From Fervidicella metallireducens AeB (GTDB lineage: Bacteria; Bacillota; Clostridia; Clostridiales; Caloramatoraceae): DNA of 64,000 nt. Below, piece by piece: positions 26,086 to 34,527 of the stretch (the first letter of the stretch is position 1; each line of letters starts with the position of its first letter). The notes under the pieces are model-generated. The model ran no database searches, had not been told where the DNA came from, and saw nothing but the letters and a program-made list of their open reading frames with translations. Location of the stretch: positions 62,001 to 126,000 of the forward strand of contig NZ_AZQP01000002.1 in the NCBI RefSeq assembly GCF_000601455.1, in the 5' to 3' direction. Both the position numbers and the translations under genes were made by a program.

Positions 26086-26739
26086 ATGAGTAATATTGCA
26101 CATGATTATATTGAAGACTACATAAGAGGATTAATAAAAAAACCAGAGGGATATTTAGGGGAAATCCTTGATTATGCAATAAAAAACGATGTTCCTATAA
26201 TTCACCCTGAGGTTGCTCAATATTTAAGAGTTTTAATTAAATCCCATAATGTAAAGAAAATTCTTGAGGTAGGTACGGCTATTGGATATTCCTCTTCAGT
26301 TATGGCTGAGGCAGCTGGTGCTGACTGCAGCATAACCACTATAGAGAGGGATGATAATATGTATAGCCTTGCAGTTGAAAACATAAAAAAACAGGGTCTG
26401 GAAAAGAGAATCAACATAATTAAGGGAGATGCAATGGAGGTTTTGGAGAAAATAGAGGGTGAATATGATTTGATTTTTCTTGATGCAGCAAAGGGACATT
26501 ATGATCATTTTCTACCACTATGTTTAAAGCATCTTAAAATAAATGGGTTATTGATTTCTGATAACGTATTGTTCAGAGGAATGATAGCTTCTAATGAACT
26601 TTTAATCAGAAGAAAAATTACGATAGTTAAGAGAATGCGTAAATATCTGGAACATATTTCAAATATGAGTGAATTGGAAACAGTAGTTCTCCCTATTGGA
26701 GATGGAATCGCCATGAGTACAAAGATTATGGAGGTGTAA
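26086..26739 (+). CDS. trmR: tRNA 5-hydroxyuridine methyltransferase TrmR (YrrM-like O-methyltransferase)
   Basis: A 217-residue class I SAM O-methyltransferase. It has ILEVGTAIGYSSSVMAEAA (SAM motif I), TTIERDDN, GDAMEVLEKIEGEYDLIFLDAAKGHY and LLISDNVLFRG. It is closest in context to Bacillus YrrM/TrmR, which methylates 5-hydroxyuridine at tRNA position 34 to 5-methoxyuridine. The neighbouring U32 protein is the matching hydroxylase, which strengthens the call over a generic small-molecule O-methyltransferase. The ATG at 26086 has GGAGG 5 nt upstream. Confidence 0.88.
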   Translation: MSNIAHDYIEDYIRGLIKKPEGYLGEILDYAIKNDVPIIHPEVAQYLRVLIKSHNVKKILEVGTAIGYSSSVMAEAAGADCSITTIERDDNMYSLAVENIKKQGLEKRINIIKGDAMEVLEKIEGEYDLIFLDAAKGHYDHFLPLCLKHLKINGLLISDNVLFRGMIASNELLIRRKITIVKRMRKYLEHISNMSELETVVLPIGDGIAMSTKIMEV

Positions 26740-26742
26740 ATT

Positions 26743-27966
26743 ATGAGTAAAATAGAGCTTTTAGCACCTGCTGGTAATTTAGAGAAATTAAAGACTGCCT
26801 TAACATATGGAGCTGATGCAGTGTATATTGGTGGAGAGTCATATGGACTCAGGGCTATGGCAGATAATTTTAATCTTGATGAAATGGCTGAAGGTGTAAA
26901 ATTTGCCCATGATATGGGGAAAAAGGTTTTTGTTACAGTTAACATATTTCCTCATAATGATGATTTAAAGGGACTTCCAGAATATATCAAATCACTTGAA
27001 GAAATAGGGGTTGATGCTGTTATAGTATCTGATCTTGGGATTTTTTCAATTGTAAAAGAAACAGCTCCTGATATGGGAATCCATATAAGCACCCAGGCAA
27101 ACAATGTGAACTACAAATCAGCTCAGATGTGGTATAAGCTAGGTGCAAAAAGGGTGGTTCTTGCCAGAGAATTGTCTTTAGATGAAATAAAGGAGATAAG
27201 GGAAAAAACACCTTTGGATTTGGATTTAGAAGCCTTTATACATGGAGCTATGTGCATATCTTATTCAGGCAGATGTCTTTTGTCAAACTACATGACAGGG
27301 AGAGATGCAAACAGAGGTGCCTGTGCCCATCCATGCAGATATAAGTATTATCTTGTAGAGGAGAAAAGACCAGGAGAGTATTTCCCTATCAATGAAGATG
27401 AAGGGGGAACATATATTATGAATTCACATGATTTATGTATGATAGAGCATATCCCAGAAATCGTTGATAGTGGCATTACAAGCTTTAAAATAGAAGGAAG
27501 AATGAAAAGTTCATATTATGTGGCAACTGTTGTTAAAGCATATAGGGAAGCAATTGACAGTTATCTTAAAGACAAAGAGAATTATAAGTTTAATCCAAAG
27601 TGGCTTGATGATGTATCAAAGGCAAGTCATAGAAATTTCTCCACAGGTTTTTATTTTGGCAAACCACAGGCTCAGATATATACTAATTCTTCATATATAA
27701 GGAGCCATGACATAGTTGGAATGGTAAAGGAATATGACAAGGAAAATGGTATAGCTACGATAGAGCAGAGAAATAGAGTATTTAAAGGTGAAACTTTAGA
27801 AGTTTTAACTCCAAAGGGAGAAAATTTTAACATCGTTTTAAATGAAATGTGGAATAGTGAAGGTCAGGTCATTGATGTGGCTCCACATCCACAGATGATT
27901 TATAAAATAAAGACAGATAGAGAACTAAAACCATTGGATATGCTTGTTAAGGAGAAAGGAGAATAA
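26743..27966 (+). CDS. trhP: U32 family protein TrhP (tRNA U34 hydroxylation; YrrN/YrrO-like)
   Basis: A 407-residue peptidase U32 family protein: [27 protein letters not shown] at the N-terminus, [42 protein letters not shown] with the conserved cysteines, and [15 protein letters not shown]. Despite the 'peptidase' name, the YrrN/YrrO members take part in prephenate-dependent 5-hydroxyuridine formation on tRNA, with conserved cysteines thought to hold an Fe-S cluster. The single gene here would do the job of the two Bacillus genes. It follows trmR by 3 nt and precedes udk by 1 nt. Confidence 0.9.
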   Translation: MSKIELLAPAGNLEKLKTALTYGADAVYIGGESYGLRAMADNFNLDEMAEGVKFAHDMGKKVFVTVNIFPHNDDLKGLPEYIKSLEEIGVDAVIVSDLGIFSIVKETAPDMGIHISTQANNVNYKSAQMWYKLGAKRVVLARELSLDEIKEIREKTPLDLDLEAFIHGAMCISYSGRCLLSNYMTGRDANRGACAHPCRYKYYLVEEKRPGEYFPINEDEGGTYIMNSHDLCMIEHIPEIVDSGITSFKIEGRMKSSYYVATVVKAYREAIDSYLKDKENYKFNPKWLDDVSKASHRNFSTGFYFGKPQAQIYTNSSYIRSHDIVGMVKEYDKENGIATIEQRNRVFKGETLEVLTPKGENFNIVLNEMWNSEGQVIDVAPHPQMIYKIKTDRELKPLDMLVKEKGE

Positions 27967-27967
27967 A

Positions 27968-28603
27968 ATGAAAAAACCAATAATCATAGGAATAACAGGG
28001 GGTACTGGCTCCGGAAAAAGTACAGTAGCAAAGGAAATATATAAAAGTATACCAGCAGAAAAAATAGCTGTAATTGAGCAGGATTCTTATTATAAGGATC
28101 AAAGCCATCTATCCTTTGAAGAAAGAACGAAAACTAATTATGATCATCCAAATGCCTTTGATACTGAGCTTTTACTAAAGCATTTAAAGATGCTTATGAA
28201 TGGAGAAGCCATAGACAAGCCGCTGTATGATTTTGAAATTCACACAAGAAAAAAGGAAACTGTAAGGGTTGAACCAAGGGACATTATAATTTTAGAGGGA
28301 ATAATGGTTCTTGTTGAACCTGAAATAAGAGAACTCCTTGATATAAAGTTATTTGTTGACACTGATGCTGATGTTAGAATCGTAAGAAGGATTCAAAGGG
28401 ATATTACTGAGAGGGGAAGAACAATTGATTCAGTAATTGATCAGTATATAAACGTTGTCAGACCAATGCATATGCAATTCATTGAGCCTACAAAAAGATA
28501 TGCAGATATAATAATACCAGAGGGTGGATTTAACAAAGTTGCAATTGACATTATGATTGCAAAGGTTAGAGACATTGTTTCAAAAAGAGAAGTCATAGAA
28601 TAA
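27968..28603 (+). CDS. udk: Uridine kinase
   Basis: A 211-residue uridine/cytidine kinase that phosphorylates uridine and cytidine in pyrimidine salvage. It has Walker [14 protein letters not shown] (about residues 7-19), [24 protein letters not shown], and [14 protein letters not shown] at 27968 follows AAAGGAG by 7 nt and lies just past the trhP stop. The order trmR-trhP-udk matches that in Bacillus. Confidence 0.95.
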   Translation: MKKPIIIGITGGTGSGKSTVAKEIYKSIPAEKIAVIEQDSYYKDQSHLSFEERTKTNYDHPNAFDTELLLKHLKMLMNGEAIDKPLYDFEIHTRKKETVRVEPRDIIILEGIMVLVEPEIRELLDIKLFVDTDADVRIVRRIQRDITERGRTIDSVIDQYINVVRPMHMQFIEPTKRYADIIIPEGGFNKVAIDIMIAKVRDIVSKREVIE

Positions 28604-28631
28604 AGATTAAACAATTTATTCATATAAGAAT

Positions 28632-28715
28632 AGCCCTATAAATAATTTTCATTGTGCATCTATTGATTTTGATAAAGTTTTAAGATGCTCTTCTGAATTT
28701 TATTCATGGGGCTTT
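28632..28715 (+). ncRNA. Structured intergenic element D (minimal form)
   Basis: A 3' hairpin after udk. The outer stem is AGCCC/GGGCT. The second stem is AATAATTTTC (28641-28650) with GAATTTTATT (28695-28704), pairing at 8 of 10 positions. The third is GCATCT/AGATGC (28656-28661 with 28683-28688). The right strand carries TTATTCATGGGGCTTT, nearly the same as in element B, but there is no central double-hairpin module. The T-run is short (TTT). Probably a relative of B and, more loosely, of A and C; it may also end udk transcription. Confidence 0.55.
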
Positions 28716-28993
28716 AATAAAACAATGAACTGATTAAAAGTTTTAGGGTTAAAATCGTAAATAATGCATATACCATATTTATAAAAATATGGTAAAATAT
28801 TATTACAAACAGAATTATATTGAAAGTGTCTGTTAAAATGTATAAATATTAAAAAATATTTAGGATAATGTTATAAAATATATTAAAAATTTGCAAATAA
28901 CAAAGAAAATTTTATGCACCCTGAGATAGACAGGCACATAGCTACCCTGACTTACATATATTATACATATGACCTGTTAAGGGGGGAGTCAGG
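28716..28993. other. Intergenic region upstream of sigK
   Basis: Very AT-rich and without an ORF. It holds a perfect hairpin ACCATATTT-ATAA-AAATATGGT near 28772-28793. At its end, the 8-bp inverted repeat ACCCTGAC (28944-28951) pairs with GTCAGGGT (28988-28995). The right arm runs into the sigK GTG start, and the GGGGGG ribosome site lies in the loop. No sigma-E or sigma-K promoter is called with confidence. Confidence 0.5.
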
Positions 28994-29677
28994 GTGTTCC
29001 AGGTTCTATTTAATATACTAAACGGTGCATTTTTATTAGTAGGTTACATTGCAAATGGCAATTCATTTCCTTATCCTCTAAATGAAGAGGAGGAAAGGGA
29101 ACTTTTCAGGGCATATAAAGCAGGAGATGAGTCTGCCAAAAATGAGTTGATTACAAGAAATTTACGCTTGGTTGCTCATATAATTAAAAAATTTAATCCC
29201 CATACAAAGGATGCAGATGATTTGATTTCAATAGGCACAGTAGGCCTTATTAAAGCTATTGAGAGCTTTGATTATAACAAGGGAAACAGACTAGCTACCT
29301 ATGCAGCAAGATGTATAGAGAATGAGATATTGATGCATGTCAGGGCCAGCAAAAAAGCTAAGGGAGAAGTTTATCTTCAGGATCCCATTGGAGTAGATAA
29401 AGAAGGAAATGAAATTTGTCTTATTGATGTTTTAGGTACTGAAAGCGATGCAGTATTAGATGAGGTTGAAAATAAAATTTCTATGAAAAAGCTATATGCT
29501 TTAATTGACAAGGTTCTTGAGGGAAAAGAAAAGATTATTATAAAGCTTAGATATGGTTTAGGGGGAGAACCACAAACCCAGAGAGAAATTGCAAAATTAT
29601 TAGGTATTTCAAGGTCTTATGTATCTCGTATAGAAAAAAAGGCTTTAAAAAAACTGGCAAAAGAAATGCAAAACTAA
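28994..29677 (+). CDS. sigK: RNA polymerase sporulation sigma factor SigK
   Basis: A 227-residue sigma-70 family factor of the sigma-K type, active in the mother cell late in sporulation. An N-terminal hydrophobic stretch (FQVLFNILNGAFLLVGYIANG) resembles a pro-sequence. Region 2 follows (RNLRLVAHIIKKF, DADDLISIGTVGLIKAIESFDYNKGNRLATYAARCIENEILMH), then region 4 (RYGLGGEPQTQREIAKLLGISRSYVSRIEKKALKKL). The gene is intact, with no skin-type insertion. Start is GTG, 7 nt after GGGGGG. The start codon lies in the right arm of an inverted repeat, which suggests translational control. Confidence 0.93.
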   Translation: MFQVLFNILNGAFLLVGYIANGNSFPYPLNEEEERELFRAYKAGDESAKNELITRNLRLVAHIIKKFNPHTKDADDLISIGTVGLIKAIESFDYNKGNRLATYAARCIENEILMHVRASKKAKGEVYLQDPIGVDKEGNEICLIDVLGTESDAVLDEVENKISMKKLYALIDKVLEGKEKIIIKLRYGLGGEPQTQREIAKLLGISRSYVSRIEKKALKKLAKEMQN

Positions 29678-29681
29678 AAAC

Positions 29682-29704
29682 ATGTAATGGCTCTGCCATT
29701 ACAT
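29682..29704 (+). terminator. Hairpin after sigK
   Basis: Arms ATGTAATGG and CCATTACAT around CTCTG, 4 nt after the sigK stop, without a T-run. A second hairpin with the same arms (ATGTAATG/CATTACAT, other loop) lies at 29986-30008, so the two bracket element B. Confidence 0.7.
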
Positions 29705-29732
29705 CAGGCTATTGAAAAGTTATATATTGATC

Positions 29733-29949
29733 AGCCCCTTGAAGAATTTCTTGGGCATCCCTTCATTTCGCTAAGCAATTCTAAGCTTTTCTTTGTTTGA
29801 AAAAGTCCTACCCTCGCGATGCCATCGTCCTGATGGCCGCTCGGCTCGGCACGTCCTGTGCCGATTTACGGACTTTTTCAAAGTCGAAAACCAAAAATTG
29901 CTAAAGCTCATGAAATATGCCTTTTGAAATCCTTTCATGGGGCTTTTTT
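29733..29949 (+). ncRNA. Structured intergenic element B (with central double-hairpin module)
   Basis: A long imperfect hairpin. The outer stem AGCCCC/GGGGCT (29733-29738 with 29939-29944) is followed by six T, so as a whole it looks like a giant intrinsic terminator. Inner stems are ATTTC/GAAAT, GCAT/ATGC, AGCAATT/AATTGCT, and a perfect 10-bp GAAAAAGTCC/GGACTTTTTC (29799-29808 with 29870-29879). Inside that lie TACCCTCG, hairpin GCCATC-GTCCT-GATGGC, CTCGGCT, hairpin CGGCAC-GTCCT-GTGCCG and ATTTACGG. The module matches element A in order and in its single-stranded motifs, while the stems differ with pairing kept. Not a family that I recognise. Confidence 0.72.
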
Positions 29950-29985
29950 ATACTTTAACTAACAATTAGGTTTGTTAACAATCTG

Positions 29986-30008
29986 ATGTAATGGATTTAT
30001 CATTACAT
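29986..30008 (+). repeat. Second hairpin bracketing element B
   Basis: Arms ATGTAATG and CATTACAT around a 7-nt loop. With the sigK hairpin it also gives the 12-bp inverted repeat CCATTACATCAG (29696-29707) / CTGATGTAATGG (29983-29994), which could close the whole element as one stem. Confidence 0.6.
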
Positions 30009-30064
30009 GTTTATTAATATAATGATAAATCTAGCAGATATTTTAATAAAAAGGACGGAGATTT

Positions 30065-30574
30065 ATGAAAAAAATTTTTATTCCTCATTATTATTCTCAA
30101 AGTATTTACGATATTAAATATGAGAGGTTAATTGAGATGGGGATCAAAAATATCCTGATAGATATAGATAACACCCTTGCACCTTGGGGGAGTATAAAGC
30201 CTGATTTGAGAGCCAAGGAACATATCCTTAGACTTTTGGATATGGGCTTTAATATATGTATTCTTTCTAACAGTTCTAAAAAAAGGGTTAAGACCTTCAG
30301 TGATGAGCTGGGTGTTACGTTTTTTTCCTTAGGCATGAAGCCAATGGCGATAACCTTTAAGGGAGCAATTAAGTTTATTAAAGGCGACCTGAAGGATACA
30401 TGTATAATTGGGGATCAAATATTTACTGATATATTTGGCGGAAGAAGAATAGGAATTCTGACTATTTTAGTAGAACCGATTTCAACAAGGGAATTGCCAA
30501 CAACCAGATATATAAGGAGATTGGAAAAATACATTAAAACTAAATATGAAAAGGAGATTATTAAACTTGAGTGA
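30065..30574 (+). CDS. YqeG family HAD phosphatase
   Basis: A 169-residue HAD-superfamily phosphatase of the YqeG/HAD-IIIA type: NILIDIDNTLAPW (motif I with the nucleophile Asp and DxD), ICILSNSSKKRV (motif II), and KPMAITF...CIIGDQIFTDIFGGRRIG (motifs III/IV). In Firmicutes yqeG sits in a cluster with aroE; here aroE overlaps its end. The substrate is unsettled. Confidence 0.92.
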   Translation: MKKIFIPHYYSQSIYDIKYERLIEMGIKNILIDIDNTLAPWGSIKPDLRAKEHILRLLDMGFNICILSNSSKKRVKTFSDELGVTFFSLGMKPMAITFKGAIKFIKGDLKDTCIIGDQIFTDIFGGRRIGILTILVEPISTRELPTTRYIRRLEKYIKTKYEKEIIKLE

Positions 30575-31376
30575 TGTTTATGGATTAATAGGGAAAAAAT
30601 TATTACACAGCTTTTCACCAAAGATTCACTCCCTTCTATTAAAAGAGATGGATTTAGAGGGAAGGTACAATCTTTATGAAATTGAAGAGGAAAAGTTAGA
30701 GGAGAGTTTTTTAAACTTAAAAAATATTGGGGTTAAGGGTTTAAATGTAACCATACCTTATAAGGTAAAGATAATAAACTATCTTGATAAATTATCAGAT
30801 GAAGCTGTAAAAATTGGAGCTGTTAATACCATTCAATTTCTAAATGGGAAAGCTTTAGGATATAATACAGACTACTTCGGTTTTAAACTTACTATAGAAA
30901 AATATGGGGTTAGGGTAAAGAACACAAGGGCATTAATATTAGGAACCGGAGGAGCAGCAAGGGTGGTATATCATTATCTTGTTGACAGCGGAGTAAGTGA
31001 AGTTGCCTTTTGCAGCAGAGATATAAAAAATGTTAAAATGGATAGCGATAAAAAAATAATATCATATGGCGATATTAAATATGAAAATAATTTTGATTTA
31101 CTTATTAATTGTACTCCTTGTGGCATGTATCCAGATACAGGTGTTTCTCCAATAGCTGAAGAAGAAATAGAAAAATTTTCAACGATTATAGATTTAATCT
31201 ACAACCCAAAGGAAACGCTTCTGATTAAATATGGTAAAGAAAGAGGTTTAAAAACAATAAATGGCCTATATATGTTAGTTGCACAGGCCTATGCCTCACA
31301 GTGTATTTGGAACTTAAGAGAAATAACAGTTAATGATATAATAATCGACAATATTGTAGCAATAATGACAAATTAG
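30567..31376 (+). CDS. aroE: Shikimate dehydrogenase
   Basis: A 269-residue NADP-dependent reductase converting 3-dehydroshikimate to shikimate. It has YGLIGKKLLHSFSPKIHSLL (substrate SxS-type loop), GLNVTIPYKVKII with the catalytic Lys, GAVNTI, GYNTDYFGF, the Rossmann loop LILGTGGAARVVYHYL, NCTPCGMYP, and DLIYNPKETLL. Start TTG at 30567, with AAGGAG 10-12 nt upstream, is preferred to ATG 30546, which has no ribosome site. It overlaps the yqeG stop by 8 nt. The next pathway genes, aroK and aroQ, lie 20 kb further on, beyond the pilus locus. Confidence 0.94.
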   Translation: MSDVYGLIGKKLLHSFSPKIHSLLLKEMDLEGRYNLYEIEEEKLEESFLNLKNIGVKGLNVTIPYKVKIINYLDKLSDEAVKIGAVNTIQFLNGKALGYNTDYFGFKLTIEKYGVRVKNTRALILGTGGAARVVYHYLVDSGVSEVAFCSRDIKNVKMDSDKKIISYGDIKYENNFDLLINCTPCGMYPDTGVSPIAEEEIEKFSTIIDLIYNPKETLLIKYGKERGLKTINGLYMLVAQAYASQCIWNLREITVNDIIIDNIVAIMTN

Positions 31377-31477
31377 CTTTAGTGTAATATAATATTAGTA
31401 AGGAATTTCGGAAGTATATTTAATAAAAATATAGCAATAATCTTATCTTAATTGATGAAAAAGATTGGAGGGTATAC

Positions 31478-32536
31478 ATGTTAAACTTAGAGGATTTACT
31501 AAGGAAGGCAATTGAACTTGGAGCTTCAGATTTACATATAACAGTAGGGCTCCCGCCCACGATGCGTATAAATGGCAAGCTAATACCCTATGGCAACGGT
31601 AAGCTTGTACCAAAGGATACTGAAAACTATGTAAAAGAGATGTTAGATGCAGATCAATATGATGAATACATAAAGACTGGTGAAATGGACCTGTCCTTTT
31701 CAATTCAGGGTGTAGGAAGATTCAGGGTTAATGTTTTCAGACAAAGGGGAAGTGATGCTATTGCCCTTAGAACTGTAGCACCTCAGGTTCCTACATTGGA
31801 CAAGCTGGGAATGCCATCTGTGATAAAGGAGTTAACGAATAAAACAAGGGGGCTTATATTAGTAACTGGCCCTACTGGTAGCGGAAAGTCAACTACATTA
31901 GCTGCTATGATAAATGAAATAAACAGTACAAGAAGCGGGCATATTATAACCCTTGAGGATCCTGTTGAGTATCTTCATAAACATAAGAGAAGCATTGTAA
32001 ATCAAAGAGAAATTGGACATGATTCCAAATCCTATGCAAATGCTTTAAGAGCAGCATTAAGGGAGGATCCAGATGTTATTCTTGTTGGAGAGATGAGGGA
32101 TCTTGAAACTATTTCAATTGCAATTACAGCAGCAGAAACAGGACATCTTGTATTATCTACACTTCATACAGTTGGAGCTTCCAAAACGGTAGATAGAATT
32201 GTTGATGTCTTTCCTCCATATCAGCAGCAGCAGATTAAGGTTCAGCTTTCAACTGTTTTAGAAGGTGTTATATCTCAACAGCTGATAACAAAGGCAAATG
32301 GTGAAGGAAGAACCTGTGCCCTTGAAATAATGACAGCAACTCCGGCAATAAGAAATCTTATAAGAGAAGGTAAGACACATCAGATTGATTCTGCTGTTCA
32401 AATTGGAGCAAAATATGGCATGAAAACAATGGATATGTCTTTAATAGAGCTCTATAAAAAAGGGGAAATAACCTATGAAGATGCAATGCTTTATTCTGTG
32501 GATTCTGATGTGATGATGAGGATGCTTAAATTATAA
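31478..32536 (+). CDS. pilT: Type IV pilus retraction ATPase PilT (copy 1)
   Basis: A 352-residue PilT-type hexameric ATPase that powers pilus retraction. It has the N-terminal segment LRKAIELGASDLHITVG, Walker A GPTGSGKSTT (about residue 130), the Asp box TLEDPVEYLH, Walker B DPDVILVGEMRDLETI, the His-box region TGHLVLSTLHT, and the PilT-specific AIRNLIREGKTHQI (compare AIRNLIRE). It has the same length as the copy at 34528 and about three quarters of its residues by eye. GGAGG precedes the ATG. The pilus locus begins here. Confidence 0.94.
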   Translation: MLNLEDLLRKAIELGASDLHITVGLPPTMRINGKLIPYGNGKLVPKDTENYVKEMLDADQYDEYIKTGEMDLSFSIQGVGRFRVNVFRQRGSDAIALRTVAPQVPTLDKLGMPSVIKELTNKTRGLILVTGPTGSGKSTTLAAMINEINSTRSGHIITLEDPVEYLHKHKRSIVNQREIGHDSKSYANALRAALREDPDVILVGEMRDLETISIAITAAETGHLVLSTLHTVGASKTVDRIVDVFPPYQQQQIKVQLSTVLEGVISQQLITKANGEGRTCALEIMTATPAIRNLIREGKTHQIDSAVQIGAKYGMKTMDMSLIELYKKGEITYEDAMLYSVDSDVMMRMLKL

Positions 32537-32563
32537 TTTTATATTGTGAAAATAACATAAGAA

Positions 32564-32607
32564 AAAACAGCAATCCATTGTTAAATTTATGTTGATTGCT
32601 GTTTTTT
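32564..32607 (+). terminator. Terminator after first pilT
   Basis: Arms AAAACAGCAATC and GATTGCTGTTTT around an 18-nt loop, then more T. Confidence 0.85.
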
Positions 32608-32834
32608 AATTTGAGGGAAGGTTTGGAAAGCTTTATAATAAAAATATGGAGTAAAAAAAATTTTAAGAAATTCAAAAAAAACTATACCATAATATGTATA
32701 AAAGTGATAAAATTATCATAAAATATTATTTTATATCACTTCTATTTACAACATATGTAAAATAACAGAAAATTATAATGCTGAAAATGAAGTAAAGAAA
32801 TAAAAATATATCAAATAGAGATAGAGGTTGATTG
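32608..32834. other. Gap between pilT and pilB
   Basis: About 230 nt, AT-rich, with no ORF and no riboswitch motif seen. A promoter for pilB is expected but no clear -35/-10 pair stands out. GAGGT at 32824-32828 is the pilB ribosome site. Confidence 0.4.
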
Positions 32835-34522
32835 ATGGTGGCAAGGTTTAAAAAAAGACTTGGTGATGTATTGGTTGAGGCTGGGAAGATAACGGCAGAA
32901 CAATTAAATATGGTTTTAAAAGAACAGCAAAGAACAGGAAAGCGACTAGGTGAAATTTTAGTAGAAGATGGATATTTAAAGGAAAGGGATATACTTGAAG
33001 CCTTGGAGATGCAGCTTGGGATTCCACGTGTAAGCATTGAAACGTTAGATGTTGATTACGATGTTGTTAAAATGGTTCCAGAAACCTTAGCAAACAAGTA
33101 TACTATTTTCCCAGTTGGAATAAGTCAGAATAGAATTCAGGTGGTAATGCTTGACCCTTTGAATATCTTTGCTTTAGATGATATTAAATTAGTTACAGGC
33201 TATGAAGTTGAGCCACTTTTAGGATCAAAGGAAGATATAAAAAACTCTATCAGCAAATTTTATTCAGGTCAGCAGGTTAAAAAGGCTGCAGATGAGCTTT
33301 CAAGGGAGAACATACAAGATGAAGGAACGGTCCAGGAAGAGAAGGAACTTGAAAATGTGAAAAATGCACCTGCAGTTAAACTGGTGGATTCAATTATTAT
33401 GAACGCTGTGAAGGCAAGGGCAAGTGACATTCACATAGAGCCCTTTGAAAACCACATAAGGATTAGATACAGAATTGATGGCCAATTAAATGAGGTTTTA
33501 AAGCCAGCTAAGGAAATTCAGGCGGCCTTGGTTACAAGAATTAAGATTTTGGCAAATTTAAATATAGCAGAAAGGAGAGTTCCACAGGACGGAAGGATAA
33601 TTACAAAGGTTGACGATAAAGATGTGGATCTTCGTGTTTCTGTACTGCCTACAGTATTTGGCGAAAAGGTTGTAATAAGAGTTTTAAGCAAAGACAATAT
33701 GTTAATTGGAAAAAGGCAGCTTGGTATAGAAGATGATGATTTAGTAAAGCTTGATAAAATGATTAAAAGTCCACATGGGATAATACTGGTTACAGGACCT
33801 ACTGGAAGTGGAAAATCAACAACCCTATATTCAATTTTAAATGAGTTAAACACAGATGAGAAAAATATAGTTACAGTTGAAGACCCTGTAGAATACCTTG
33901 TTGACGGTATAAATCAGGTAAATGTTAATGTTAAGGCAGGATTAACCTTTGCTTCAGGTTTGAGGTCAATTTTAAGACAGGACCCGGATATTGTTATGAT
34001 AGGTGAAATCAGGGATAGTGAAACGGCTGAAATTGCAATAAGGGCGGCAATAACAGGGCATTTGGTTTTAAGCACTATCCATACAAATGATGCCCCTTCA
34101 GCAGTAGTGAGGCTTACTGATATGGGTATAGAGCCTTATCTGGTTGCTACATCTATTTCAGGTGTTGTAGCACAGAGGCTGGTTAGAAGAATTTGTCCAT
34201 ATTGTAAAAAGGGACATTATGCAGATGAATACCAAAAGAGAGTCCTTGGATTAAAGGCTGATTCCAGTGTAATAATATATAAAGGAGAGGCTGTAGTTAC
34301 TGTAAAGGTACAGGTTATGCCGGAAGAGTGGGTGTCTATGAAATTATGGAAATCACCAGGGAGCACAGGGACTATATAATTAAAAACAAGAGTACTGACG
34401 AAATCAGGGATTTAAGTATCAAAATGGGTATGAAGACCTTGACGATGTCATGTAAGAACCTTGTTTTGAAGGGATTGACAACCTTCGATGAAATGATGAA
34501 AATAGCTTATATAAAGGAGTAG
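32835..34522 (+). pseudogene. pilB: Type IV pilus assembly ATPase PilB, frameshifted near 34290
   Basis: PilB (GspE/PulE family) powers pilin polymerisation. The first frame carries the MshEN-type N-terminal domain (RLGEILVEDGYLKERDILEAL), Walker A GPTGSGKSTTLYSIL (about residue 321), TVEDPVEYLVDGINQVNVN, and RQDPDIVMIGEIRDSETAEIA. It then has the zinc pair CPYC and ends out of frame as a stretch of 30-odd foreign residues, stopping at 34379. Adding one G to the GG at 34289-34290 gives GEGCSYCKGTGYAGRVGVYE, which restores the second zinc pair (CSYC) and joins the second frame to 34522. The repaired protein is about 562 residues, normal for PilB. A sequencing deletion seems likelier than true loss, given the intact locus. 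Confidence 0.92.
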
Positions 34523-34527
34523 AAAAA

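Noticed and set aside
28994-29677. skin-type element interrupting sigK
   Set aside because: The sigK frame is continuous from GTG to stop and has all sigma regions.
34261-34330. Programmed frameshifting in pilB
   Set aside because: No slippery heptamer or strong following pseudoknot at the site, and PilB is not known to be made this way. The same type of event in two unrelated genes favours an artefact.
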